Of a stretch of 64,000 nt of DNA, positions 33,267 to 41,641 are shown piece after piece. The stretch comes from Streptomyces sp. SID13031 (GTDB lineage: Bacteria; Actinomycetota; Actinomycetes; Propionibacteriales; Kribbellaceae). Where the stretch lies: assembly GCF_010548305.1 (NCBI RefSeq), contig NZ_JAAGLV010000018.1, positions 1 to 64,000 on the forward strand, written 5' to 3'. Under the pieces are notes generated by a model. That model made no database searches and was not told where the DNA came from. It was given only the letters and a program-made list of their open reading frames with translations. Every line of letters starts with the position of its first letter. Within the stretch, counting starts at the first letter, position 1. The translations under genes and the position numbers were made by a program.

Positions 33267-35324
33267 TCATTTGCTGGAGAGGTCGTAGACGGTCGTACCG
33301 CCGACGGTCTGCGCCGTGTAGTTCTGCGTGACCCAGGTACTGATCTCGCTCGAGGTACCACCACTGCGTCCGCCGCCGAAGCCGCCGCCGGAACTCCCGA
33401 TGAAGTAGTGCACCTTCCCCTGCGCGACCAGTTGCTGGAACTCGGTCAGCGACGGCGCCGGATCGGTCCCGTTGAAGCCGCCGATCGACATCACCGGCAC
33501 CTCAGCAGCGATCTGCAACGGAGCAGCGGCATTCGAGGTGACCGCCGCTGCCGCCCACGTGTAGCCCTTCGCACCCTGCTGCAGCAGTGAGACCAGGTCA
33601 CTGGACACCCCGCTGATCCCGCCACCGCCGAGGAATCCACCCGTTCCGCCGCCACCCTGAGCGCGCCCGGTCGGAGCGCCCTGCCCAGTAGTGCCAGGCG
33701 CGGTAGTAGTGCCAGGAGCGGTAGTGGTGCCAGGTGCGCCATTGGTGGTCTGCCCGGGAGGCGTACCCATCCGGCCGCCGCCGCCACCGCCAGGACCGCC
33801 GCCCCGGCCGCCGGCACTGGCGGGTCCAGCGGTCGGAATCGCGCCGGCGTGTTCCGTGCTGATCGTCTGCACCGAGTACGCCGCCGGCCCGGCGAGCGCC
33901 GTCAACGCCAGCAAGGTCGCCGCGAACAACCCGGTACGCCGTACCGCCGTGCGATGCAGCTTCAACTCAGGTAGCACCAGCACCAACCCGGCAGCCACCA
34001 CGCCCACGATCAGCACCGTCCACCGCAGCCACGGCATCCAGGTCGGCGCCGCATTCAGCAAGGAGAAGCTCCACCCGGCAGTCAGCAACGCGCCACCGGC
34101 AAGTGTTGCCCGCGGCAACCACTCGGTCCGCCGCCGCCAGAGCACCATCGCCGCGGCACCGATCAACGCACCGATGGCCGGCGCCAGCGCGATCATGTAG
34201 TAGCTGTGGATGATCCCCTGCATGAAGCTGAAGACCAGCCCGGTCACCACCAGCCAGCCACCCCACAGGATGGCGAAGGCCCTCGTCCGATCGGTCCGCC
34301 CAGCCTTGCCCGCGGCAACAACCAGAACGACCGTCGCGAGCAACGCAGCGGGCAACAGCCAGGCGATCTGACTCCCGAACTCACCACCGAACAACCGCTG
34401 CAGACCGGTCGCGCCACCCCAGCCGGGGTTCCCGACGCCGCCGCCGACAGACCCGGTCTCATTACCGGTCAACCGCCCGAGCCCGTTGTAGCCAAGGGTC
34501 AACTCCAGAATGCTGTTCGTCGACGACCCACCGATCCACGGCCGGGCCGACGCCGGCACCAGCTCCACGATCGCGATCCACCAGCCGGCGCTGACGATCA
34601 GCGCACCGAGCGCGATCAGGCTGTGCACCAACCGCTTCCCCAACGCCGGCTTGCCCGCGATCAGATAGGCCAGCCCGAACGCCGGCAGCACCAAGAACGC
34701 CTGCAGCATCTTCGTCAGGAATCCGAACCCGACCAGGTAGCCGGCCAGTGCCATCCACCGCCAGGCGTACTTCTCCGAGTCGATCGCCCGGGTGACCGCC
34801 CACGCGCCCATCACCAGCAGCAGAATCAGCAACGCGTCAGGGTTGTTGAACCGGAACATCAAGACGGCCACCGGCGTCAGCGCCAGCACGGCCCCCGCGA
34901 GCAATGCCGCGTTCGCCGAGAACCACCGCCGTACCGACACATAGACGAAGCCGACGCTGGCGACGCCCATCAGCGCCTGCGGGATCAGCATGCTCCACAC
35001 GCCGAACCCGAAGATCCGCCCGGACAGCCCCATCACCCACAGCGAGCCCGGCGTCTTGTCGACGGTGATGAAGCTCGACGAGTCGAACGCCCCGAAGAAC
35101 CAGGCCTTCCAGCTCGTCGAGCCGGCTTGCACCGCTGCGGCGTAGTACTCGTTGGCATAGCCGTTCTTGGACAGGCCCCACAAGTAGGCGATCGCGGTCA
35201 GCACCAGCAGTCCGCCGTACAGGACCTTGTCGCGGCTGATCGAGTACGCCGTGACGCGCGCGGCCGGTCTGGCGCGTTTGGCTCCCGGTGGCGCCGCGGT
35301 CGTCGGTTCGGTCAGAGTGCTCAT
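33267..35324 (-). CDS. GT39/ArnT-like membrane glycosyltransferase (YkcB type)
   Basis: 685 aa. About 11 membrane helices. The first loop has the catalytic-acid region NGYANEYYAAAVQAGSTSWK and the GT-C signature DKTPGSLWVMGLSGRIFGFG. Residues about 490-570 are Gly/Pro/Thr-rich (APGTTTAPGTTTAPGTT), followed by a C-terminal extracellular domain. It probably transfers a sugar from polyprenyl phosphate to a surface acceptor. It is coupled (TGATG) to the GT2-GtrA gene that likely makes and flips the lipid-sugar donor. Confidence 0.88.
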   Translation of the reverse strand: MSTLTEPTTAAPPGAKRARPAARVTAYSISRDKVLYGGLLVLTAIAYLWGLSKNGYANEYYAAAVQAGSTSWKAWFFGAFDSSSFITVDKTPGSLWVMGLSGRIFGFGVWSMLIPQALMGVASVGFVYVSVRRWFSANAALLAGAVLALTPVAVLMFRFNNPDALLILLLVMGAWAVTRAIDSEKYAWRWMALAGYLVGFGFLTKMLQAFLVLPAFGLAYLIAGKPALGKRLVHSLIALGALIVSAGWWIAIVELVPASARPWIGGSSTNSILELTLGYNGLGRLTGNETGSVGGGVGNPGWGGATGLQRLFGGEFGSQIAWLLPAALLATVVLVVAAGKAGRTDRTRAFAILWGGWLVVTGLVFSFMQGIIHSYYMIALAPAIGALIGAAAMVLWRRRTEWLPRATLAGGALLTAGWSFSLLNAAPTWMPWLRWTVLIVGVVAAGLVLVLPELKLHRTAVRRTGLFAATLLALTALAGPAAYSVQTISTEHAGAIPTAGPASAGGRGGGPGGGGGGRMGTPPGQTTNGAPGTTTAPGTTTAPGTTGQGAPTGRAQGGGGTGGFLGGGGISGVSSDLVSLLQQGAKGYTWAAAAVTSNAAAPLQIAAEVPVMSIGGFNGTDPAPSLTEFQQLVAQGKVHYFIGSSGGGFGGGRSGGTSSEISTWVTQNYTAQTVGGTTVYDLSSK

Positions 35325-36556
35325 CAGTTGCTCCGGGTGCTGTCGAGAACCGCCTGGGGTTCAAAGGTGGGGAGAGTGGGGGCCTCGTCGTCGAAGACCC
35401 AGGCCTGGAAGAGGCTGAACCGGACCACCGTCGCGGCCAGGTTGGCGGCCGTCAGGACGACGATCTCGAGACCGTGCGCCGGTACTGCGACCGCCGCGTG
35501 CAGCAACCACAGCGACGACGCGGTCAGGCTCCAGCCGATGCCGAAGGTGACGAGGCCGCGCAGGTGGTGCTTGGTCCGGTTCTCCACCCCGCGGACGCCG
35601 AACGTGACCCGGCGGTTGAGCGCGGTGTTCCCGACCGCGGTGATCAGCAGCGCGAGCAGGTTCGCGACCTGGGCCGGCATCGCATGCCGCAAGGCCAGGT
35701 AGATCAGGATGTAGGCGAGCGTGCTGACCACGCCGACCCCGGCGAAGCGCAGGACGCGAGCCGCCAGGGCGGTCCGCGGATCGGCGATCGACGGCCGGCC
35801 GAACGCCTGGCGCACGGGCTCCAGCGGGATCCGGTTGCGGCCGAGATCCTTGCTCAGCCTGGCGATTCCGCGCAGGTCCTCGACGACTGTCTTGGCGATC
35901 GCGACCCGGGAGTCCAGGTCGTCGATCCAGTCCACCGGGACCTCGTGGATCCGCAATCCGGCGCGCTCGGCCAGTACCAGCAGTTCGGTGTCGAAGAACC
36001 AGCTGGTGTCCTGTACCAGCGGCAGCAGCTCGACGGCGACATCTCGCCGGATCGCCTTGAACCCGCACTGCGCATCCGAGAACCGGGTCCCCAAGGTTGC
36101 CCGCAGCAACAGGTTGTAGCCGCGCGAGATCGCCTCCCGCTTCGGCCGCCGGACCACCCGGGAACCGCGCGCCAGCCGGGACCCGATCGCCACGTCACTG
36201 TGGCCGGCCAGCAGCGGAGCCACCAACGGCAGCAGCGCGTTGAGATTGGTCGAGAGGTCGACGTCCATGTAGGCAAGGACCTCGGCCTCGCTGGACGACC
36301 AGACCTGTTTCAGCGCACGACCGCGACCGGGCTCCTCGATCCGGACGATCCGGACCCCGGGCAGCTCGGTCGCCAGCAGCGTCCCGATCTCCCAGGTGGC
36401 ATCGGTACTTCCGTTGTCGGCGATGCAGACCTCGGCCGGGAACGGGAACGCACTGTCCAGAAACGCGCGCAGCCGCCGAATATTGGGACCGAGGTCGTAC
36501 TCCTCATTGCGAACGGGTACGACGATCTCGACCCGAGGATGACCTGATGTCTGCAT
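35324..36556 (-). CDS. GT2 polyprenyl-phosphate glycosyltransferase fused to GtrA
   Basis: 410 aa. The GT2 domain, residues 1-240, has IVVPVRNEEYDLGPNIRRL, CIADNGSTDATWEI and AYMDVDLSTNLNALLPLVAP (DxD-like). The GtrA-like C-terminus, with four helices from about 260, begins RFAGVGVVSTLAYILIYLAL. It likely builds polyprenyl-P-sugar and helps flip it for the adjacent GT39 protein; the YkcB/YkcC pairing is common in actinobacteria. Confidence 0.9.
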   Translation of the reverse strand: MQTSGHPRVEIVVPVRNEEYDLGPNIRRLRAFLDSAFPFPAEVCIADNGSTDATWEIGTLLATELPGVRIVRIEEPGRGRALKQVWSSSEAEVLAYMDVDLSTNLNALLPLVAPLLAGHSDVAIGSRLARGSRVVRRPKREAISRGYNLLLRATLGTRFSDAQCGFKAIRRDVAVELLPLVQDTSWFFDTELLVLAERAGLRIHEVPVDWIDDLDSRVAIAKTVVEDLRGIARLSKDLGRNRIPLEPVRQAFGRPSIADPRTALAARVLRFAGVGVVSTLAYILIYLALRHAMPAQVANLLALLITAVGNTALNRRVTFGVRGVENRTKHHLRGLVTFGIGWSLTASSLWLLHAAVAVPAHGLEIVVLTAANLAATVVRFSLFQAWVFDDEAPTLPTFEPQAVLDSTRSN

Positions 36557-36633
36557 GCCCCCGATGCTGTCCGGTGAACCTTAGCCACTCCCTGTGTCCA
36601 CCTGGCAGTTCCCTGTGAGTCTGTTCCTGGGAG

Positions 36634-37032
36634 TCAGGATCTGGCGGTACGACGCAGCCAGAGCAGCCCGAGAACGGGCAGGACCAGGGGGACGTAGCCG
36701 TAGCCCTGGCCGAAGTGGGACCAGACTGTGGCGTCTGGGAAGTCGCCGGGGACGGCGTAGCTGAAGGCGCCGATGCCGATGACTCCGATGAGTTCGATGA
36801 TGATCGCGACCGTCGCCACCTGGCGGGAGACGATCGTTGCCTTGGCCAACGCGAAGGTGGCGGCGCAGTAGATGACCGCGGCAACGGCTGACAGCAAGTA
36901 GGCGATCGGCGCATCCGAGAACTGAGTGGCGAGCTGTACTGCGGCCCGCCCCGTCGCCGAGAGAGCGAAGAGCCCGTAGACGGCGATCAGGATCCGGCCC
37001 GGCCCGTGCCTGGTCGCCGACGCGTCCGCCAT
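36634..37032 (-). CDS. Four-helix integral membrane protein of unknown function
   Basis: 132 aa from ATG 37032 (MADASATRHGPG). Four hydrophobic segments, including LIAVYGLFALSATGRAAVQL and VATVAIIIELIGVIGIGAF, and a Phe/Tyr-rich loop. Its start overlaps the stop of the next upstream membrane gene (37032). No family recognised with certainty. Confidence 0.7.
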   Translation of the reverse strand: MADASATRHGPGRILIAVYGLFALSATGRAAVQLATQFSDAPIAYLLSAVAAVIYCAATFALAKATIVSRQVATVAIIIELIGVIGIGAFSYAVPGDFPDATVWSHFGQGYGYVPLVLPVLGLLWLRRTARS

Positions 37033-37388
37033 CAGACGACCCACAGATCGTGCAGGCGCAACTCGAGGACCGGGATGACGACGCACGCGATCGCCAGCGC
37101 GCCCGCGCCCCAACGGCTGCTCTCGGCCAGGGCCCACAGGGCACCGATCGGCAGGATGAGCAGCGACCCGATCAGGTAGCCCACGAAGAACGGCCCGGAG
37201 ACGTCACGATCCGTGCCCACCAGCTGGACGATCCCGACCACCAACTGCCCCAGCAGGGCGACCTCGACCACACCGATCAGACCGAGCAGCCACCAGTTGA
37301 TCCGGCGGTCCAGCCCCGCCAGTACCAGCGCGAAGACCGTCGCGGCCAGCGACAGGGCCACGAGAGCCCAGGTGAGCGGTTCGTACAC
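37032..37388 (-). CDS. Four-helix membrane protein of unknown function
   Basis: 118 aa from GTG 37388, three bases after the purB stop. Helices include LTWALVALSLAATVFALVLA and NWWLLGLIGVVEVALLGQLV. Likely in one transcript with purB and the next membrane gene. Size and topology match many small actinobacterial membrane proteins of unknown role. Confidence 0.7.
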   Translation of the reverse strand: MYEPLTWALVALSLAATVFALVLAGLDRRINWWLLGLIGVVEVALLGQLVVGIVQLVGTDRDVSGPFFVGYLIGSLLILPIGALWALAESSRWGAGALAIACVVIPVLELRLHDLWVV

Positions 37389-37391
37389 GAG

Positions 37392-38837
37392 CTAGAGGAT
37401 GTCACCCGGCGTATAGGCAGCGGCCTCGGGGTAGCGCTTGGCCAGCTCGTCGATCTTCAGGACGACTGCATTGACCTGCGCGACAGCCGCTCCCGTGAAC
37501 GACAGCGGTTCACCGACGATGCCGACGATCTGCTCCTCGGTCAGGCCCAGCCGGCCGTCCGCGCCGAGCCGGTGGAACAGGTCGTTGTCCGAGGTGCCCT
37601 TGCGCAGGTCGAGCGCCATCGCGACGGCGTGCTCCTTGATCACCTCGTGCGCGGTCTCCCGGCCGACCCCGTTCTTGACCGCGGCCATCAGTACCTTCGT
37701 GGTGGTCAGGAACGGCAGGTACCGCTCCAGCTCCCGCGCCACCACGGCCGGGTACACCCCGAACTCGTCCAGCACGGTCAGGAACGTCTCGAACAACCCG
37801 TCCAGCGCGAAGAACGCGTCAGGCAGCGCGACCCGGCGTACGACGGAACAGAAGACGTCGCCCTCGTTCCACTGGTTGCCGGCCAGCTCGCCGGTCATCG
37901 AGGCGTAGCCGCGCAGGATGACGGCCAGCCCGTTGACCCGCTCGCAGGAGCGGGTGTTCATCTTGTGCGGCATCGCCGAGGAGCCGACCTGGCCGTCCTT
38001 GAAGCCCTCGGTGACGAGCTCGTGCCCGGCCATCAGCCGGATCGTCGTCGCCAGGCTGGACGGCCCGGCCGCGAGCTGGACGAGCGCCGAGACGACGTCA
38101 TAGTCGAGCGAGCGCGGGTACACCTGGCCGACGCTGGTCAGCACCCGCCGGAAGCCCAGGTGCTGCGCGACCTCCGACTCCAGCCCGGCGAGCAGCTTCT
38201 CCTGGCCGCCGAACAGGTCGAGCATGTCCTGCGAAGTACCCACCGGGCCCTTGATGCCGCGCAGCGGGTAGCGGTCGATCAGGTCCTCCAGCCGGGCGAT
38301 CGCGGCCAGCAACTCGTCGGCCGCCGAGGCGAACCGCTTGCCGAGCGTGGTCGCCTGGGCCGCGACGTTGTGTGAACGCCCGGTCAGCACCAGCGCTGCG
38401 TGGTCGGCCGCCTTCTGCCCGAGCTGAACCGCCGTCGCGACTGCGCGATCGCGAACCAGCAGGAGGCCGGCCCGGATCTGCAGCTGCTCGACGTTCTCGG
38501 TCAGGTCCCGGCTCGTCATGCCCTTGTGCACGTGCTCGTGCCCGGCGAGCGCGTTGAACTCCTCGATCCGCGCCTTCACGTCGTGCCGGGTGACCCGCTC
38601 ACGCGCAGCGATCGACTCCAGGTCGACCTGGTCGATCACGGCCCGGTAGTCCTCGATCACCCCGTCCGGGACGGCGACCCCGAACTCCTTCTGCGCCCCC
38701 AGCACCGCGAGCCACAGCTGCCGCTCGAGCACGATCTTGTACTCCGGCGACCACAGCTGAGCCATCGACGGGCTGGCGTAGCGCGCGGCGAGAACGTTCG
38801 GGATCCGGGGCTTGCTAGAGGTCGGCACGTACCCCAT
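37392..38837 (-). CDS. purB: Adenylosuccinate lyase
   Basis: 481 aa. Fumarase/aspartase superfamily signature GSSAMPHKMNT, with HEHVHKGMTSRDLTENVEQL and LTGRSHNVAAQATTLGKRFA, which carry the catalytic His residues. PurB cleaves SAICAR to AICAR and adenylosuccinate to AMP. The length equals the longer actinobacterial PurB form. Confidence 0.95.
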   Translation of the reverse strand: MGYVPTSSKPRIPNVLAARYASPSMAQLWSPEYKIVLERQLWLAVLGAQKEFGVAVPDGVIEDYRAVIDQVDLESIAARERVTRHDVKARIEEFNALAGHEHVHKGMTSRDLTENVEQLQIRAGLLLVRDRAVATAVQLGQKAADHAALVLTGRSHNVAAQATTLGKRFASAADELLAAIARLEDLIDRYPLRGIKGPVGTSQDMLDLFGGQEKLLAGLESEVAQHLGFRRVLTSVGQVYPRSLDYDVVSALVQLAAGPSSLATTIRLMAGHELVTEGFKDGQVGSSAMPHKMNTRSCERVNGLAVILRGYASMTGELAGNQWNEGDVFCSVVRRVALPDAFFALDGLFETFLTVLDEFGVYPAVVARELERYLPFLTTTKVLMAAVKNGVGRETAHEVIKEHAVAMALDLRKGTSDNDLFHRLGADGRLGLTEEQIVGIVGEPLSFTGAAVAQVNAVVLKIDELAKRYPEAAAYTPGDIL

Positions 38838-38849
38838 TGTCGCCCAGAC

Positions 38850-39293
38850 TCAACGCCCCACGGTTAGCAGGGCGCAGGACATGACCTTGGCCACCGCGCA
38901 CACCGAGTACTCGCCGTCCGCCACGGGCGGCGGGATGACAACCCGTTCCGGCCCTGGATCCGTCCGGCCGATCGCCGAGAAGCCCGCCCCTTCCGGCACG
39001 TCCTCGGCCCTCGTCCAACTGGGCTCGGCCCGGCCCCGGTCACTGGCGGAGTACAGGAAGTACGAGGGCTTCGAGCTGCCCATCCGGTACAGCATGAACA
39101 TGCTCGTGTGGTCGTAGCCCGCCACGAAGGTGAGCTCGACCGTCTCCCCGGGGGCCGCCCGGGCCGACGAGATCATCAGGTTCCCGTCGTACTCCGACCG
39201 CCCGCCCCACAGCCGCCAACCCGCCAGCGCCGCGGCGATCACCACCACGCCCAGCACCAGCACAAGCACTCCGAGCCGTCGCCCCCTCGGCAT
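38850..39293 (-). CDS. Single-pass membrane or exported protein of unknown function
   Basis: 147 aa from ATG 39293, with GGGGGG eight bases upstream; a TTG at 39311 is an alternative. The N-terminal helix LGVLVLVLGVVVIAAALAGW is followed by a beta-rich outside domain (ARAAPGETVELTFVAGY, VADGEYSVCAVAKVMSC with two Cys). Directly upstream of purB. Confidence 0.65.
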   Translation of the reverse strand: MPRGRRLGVLVLVLGVVVIAAALAGWRLWGGRSEYDGNLMISSARAAPGETVELTFVAGYDHTSMFMLYRMGSSKPSYFLYSASDRGRAEPSWTRAEDVPEGAGFSAIGRTDPGPERVVIPPPVADGEYSVCAVAKVMSCALLTVGR

Positions 39294-39311
39294 CCGATCA
39301 CCCCCCAGCAA

Positions 39312-39570
39312 GCGTGCCCGACCGGTGGGGTCAGCGAGCCAAGGCCCGCGACAACCGTGATTTCACGGTGCTCTCGGTTCCCCTACCGCCAGAGCCACCG
39401 AAGATGCTGGTCGAGCGGCTCGCGGGCCCCAGGTTCGGTTTCATGGGCGGGCGGCTGCTCGACCAGGGCGGAGTCACCAGCGGCGATCTCTTCCAGAACC
39501 CTCGTCATCTGCATATCTATCTACACGCGATGGCCCAGCCAAAACGTTGCCTGGGAATCCACCGAACTTC
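39312..39570. other. Region without a convincing gene
   Basis: 259 bp between the AvrD operon's last gene and the 147-aa gene. The plus strand has an open frame (39314-39679) whose first part, e.g. RFGFMGGRLLDQGGVTSGDL, is coding-like, but it has no ribosome site and runs over the ATPase gene in antisense. It may be a gene remnant. Around 39510-39530 the DNA is locally AT-rich. Confidence 0.4.
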
Positions 39571-40134
39571 CTACGAGGCCTCTCGCAGGAAGTACGCGAC
39601 CGTCGAGACCCGCTCGGCCAGCGAGCCACGAACAGTCAGGACCGGTACTCCGCTCGCGGTGACCCAGGAGTTCAGGTAGCTCTCCAGGGCGGCCTGGAAG
39701 CCGGTCGTGATCGGCGCGTCGAGTGGCAGCGGGAACTCCACGGGCACCCAGACGATCAGGTCGTACCGGTCGGCCAGGGTAGTCCAGGTGTCGGTGGCGA
39801 CCCCCTCGGCGAAGCCGCGGAGTACCGGGTCGGCCTCTCCTTCGGTCACGCGTCCGTCGGCGAGGCGGGCCAGGACGTAGGCCCACTCGTGCAGAACCGA
39901 GCCGTCGGAGATGAAGGCGCCGGCCCGAGCCTCACCACGCACCCGCTCCCAGGACCGCCGTACTGCGAGTTGGCAGATCTCCTCGCTCGAGCAGTCGGCC
40001 AGCTCCTTGCGCTGACCCGGGCGCGGATCACGCATCGGGCTGAGCTGGACGAGGCTGATCCCGGTCTGCGCCGCGAGCGCGTTGGCCAGCGTGGTCTTGC
40101 CGGCGCCGTGCGCGCCGACCAGGGCGAGCCTCAC
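39571..40134 (-). CDS. P-loop NTPase (AAA_28/kinase-like), AvrD operon
   Basis: 187 aa from GTG 40134, overlapping the HAD gene's stop. Walker A GAHGAGKTT, then AGAFISDGSVLHEWAYVLAR and IVWVPVEFPLPLD. It is a paralogue of the 40929 protein (SFISDGSSIHEWIYG, VRLPIEFPMV). The small size and P-loop with an Asp-Gly-Ser motif resemble deoxynucleoside/ribosylnicotinamide-kinase-like enzymes more than AAA machines. It might phosphorylate a small precursor or regulate the pathway; unproven. Confidence 0.75.
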   Translation of the reverse strand: MRLALVGAHGAGKTTLANALAAQTGISLVQLSPMRDPRPGQRKELADCSSEEICQLAVRRSWERVRGEARAGAFISDGSVLHEWAYVLARLADGRVTEGEADPVLRGFAEGVATDTWTTLADRYDLIVWVPVEFPLPLDAPITTGFQAALESYLNSWVTASGVPVLTVRGSLAERVSTVAYFLREAS

Positions 40135-40859
40135 TCGCTGCCGCCCGGGTCCAGCAGCTCGAACGAGCCGAGCTCGCGCTGGGCCCAGCCGATGTCGTCG
40201 AACCGGCTACCGATCACGACGCGCGAGCCCAGCAGGGCCATGAAGGGCGCGTCGGAGTGATGGTCGCCGTACCCGATCGAGTCCGCCAGATCCGCGTTGC
40301 GGCGGCAGAGCAGGTCGATGACCGCTTGCCGTTTGGCCTCGCCGACGAGTGGGAGGTCGACCTCACCGGTGTAGAGGCCGTCGCGGATCGTCGGCTCGGT
40401 ACAGATCAGCTCGGCCTGCGGGAAGCGCCGCACGATCGGTTCGAGGGCCGGCCGGAACGACGCCGAGAGGACCACCAGGTCACGTCCGGCGGCGACATGC
40501 CTGGCCACGTGCGCGATCACCCCGGAATGGAAGAAGGTTCGCGGGCCCAGCGTCGAGTTCGACCACTCGGCGGCGAGGTTCGCGACCTCGTCGACCGGCC
40601 GGTCCTGCCACCAGGTGAAGTAGCGCCGGTTGGTGAACTCGCGGGGAGCGCCGCGCTCGCGATGGGCCCGCAGATCGGCCAGGAAGCTCTCGCCGCGCTC
40701 GCGGATGTTGCGGCGGCGGGCGTCGAAGCGGAGCAGCGAGAAGAGCGAGTTGATCCGGAGCAGCGTCCCGTCGGCATCGGCGATCACCAGCCGGGGGCGG
40801 GCCGACCGACCGGTCGTGGGGATGGCATCGAGACCGTCTGGAGCGGGACGGGTGGCCAC
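40131..40859 (-). CDS. HAD-superfamily phosphatase, AvrD operon
   Basis: 242 aa from GTG 40859 with AGGAG upstream. Motif I is LVIADADGTLL (nucleophile Asp in DADGT), motif II LVVLSASFRPALEP, motif III Lys in GEAKRQAVIDL and motif IV GYGDHHSDAPF. SerB-like cap. In A-factor-type and AvrD-type routes a sugar-phosphate intermediate must be dephosphorylated; this enzyme is the obvious candidate in the operon. Confidence 0.85.
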   Translation of the reverse strand: MATRPAPDGLDAIPTTGRSARPRLVIADADGTLLRINSLFSLLRFDARRRNIRERGESFLADLRAHRERGAPREFTNRRYFTWWQDRPVDEVANLAAEWSNSTLGPRTFFHSGVIAHVARHVAAGRDLVVLSASFRPALEPIVRRFPQAELICTEPTIRDGLYTGEVDLPLVGEAKRQAVIDLLCRRNADLADSIGYGDHHSDAPFMALLGSRVVIGSRFDDIGWAQRELGSFELLDPGGSE

Positions 40860-40882
40860 AGGAGAACTCCTTTCGTAGTCAG

Positions 40883-40913
40883 GGCTCCGGCGCCCTGGTG
40901 GGGCGCCGGAGCC
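40883..40913 (-). terminator. Strong intra-operon hairpin
   Basis: GGCTCCGGCGCCC and GGGCGCCGGAGCC form a perfect 13-bp stem with a 5-nt loop, between the stop of the first P-loop gene (40929) and the HAD start (40859). It may partially terminate or stabilise the upstream mRNA, lowering expression of the two distal genes. Confidence 0.5.
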
Positions 40914-40928
40914 GCTTCAGCTGAGGGA

Positions 40929-41618
40929 TCAGACGCGTTCGAGCTCGGAGCGGGTGTCGATCAGCGCGTACTCCTCCTTCGCCCGGGCCACCGCCTCGTC
41001 GACTGACAGCGCCGTGGGCAGGCCGTAGTGGCCGGTGATCGAGACCAGCCGCTCCTCGACCGTGCCGCCGGCCGTGAAGGTCGGGATGCCGAGCTTGTCC
41101 ACCTCGGCCTGGATCATCTCGTCGGCCAGCAGGCGGAACCGCTCGTTCACCGGCCGGTGGCCGTCGGCGACCATCGGGAACTCGATCGGCAGCCGGACGA
41201 AGGCGTCGTAGTTCGCCTTGGCATGCTGCTTGGCCGGCACCCCGAGCTTCTCGATCACGTCTTCGAAGTACCGGATCTCGTCGGTGCGCTCGACGTTCTC
41301 CATCGTCGTGTTCGCGGTCGGGTTGACGCCGACGATGACCCGGACGGTGCCGTAGATCCATTCGTGGATGGACGATCCGTCGGAGATGAAGCTGTCGCCC
41401 AGATGCGACTCGTTCACCGCGCGCTCGGTGTTGCGGCGGGTGATCAGCATCAGGATCTCCGACCCCGTGCACTGCTCGAGCGTCTTGCCCGGCACCGAGA
41501 TGGGCAGCAGCTCCCGCATCGTCTTGGCCGCGCTGCGGGTGATGCCGGTGTAGTGGGCCAGGGCCATCGTGGTGATGGTCTTGCCGGTCGAGTACGTTCC
41601 GGAGACTGCTAGTCGCAT
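40929..41618 (-). CDS. P-loop NTPase (AAA_28/kinase-like), paralogue in the AvrD operon
   Basis: 229 aa from ATG 41618 with GGAG eight bases upstream; the longer open frame to 41846 overlaps avrD and is not used. Walker A GTYSTGKTITT, then GDSFISDGSSIHEWIYGTVR and FVRLPIEFPMVADGHRPVNE. Same layout as the 39571 protein with about 40 extra residues. Located directly after an AvrD-family gene. Confidence 0.78.
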   Translation of the reverse strand: MRLAVSGTYSTGKTITTMALAHYTGITRSAAKTMRELLPISVPGKTLEQCTGSEILMLITRRNTERAVNESHLGDSFISDGSSIHEWIYGTVRVIVGVNPTANTTMENVERTDEIRYFEDVIEKLGVPAKQHAKANYDAFVRLPIEFPMVADGHRPVNERFRLLADEMIQAEVDKLGIPTFTAGGTVEERLVSITGHYGLPTALSVDEAVARAKEEYALIDTRSELERV

Positions 41619-41641
41619 GAGGTGTTCTCCAGTGTGAGTGG

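Noticed and set aside
39314..39679. Plus-strand frame of 121 codons at the end of the AvrD operon
   Set aside because: Part looks coding-like, but it lacks a ribosome site, overlaps the NTPase gene in antisense and has no recognised domain. Kept only as a possible remnant.
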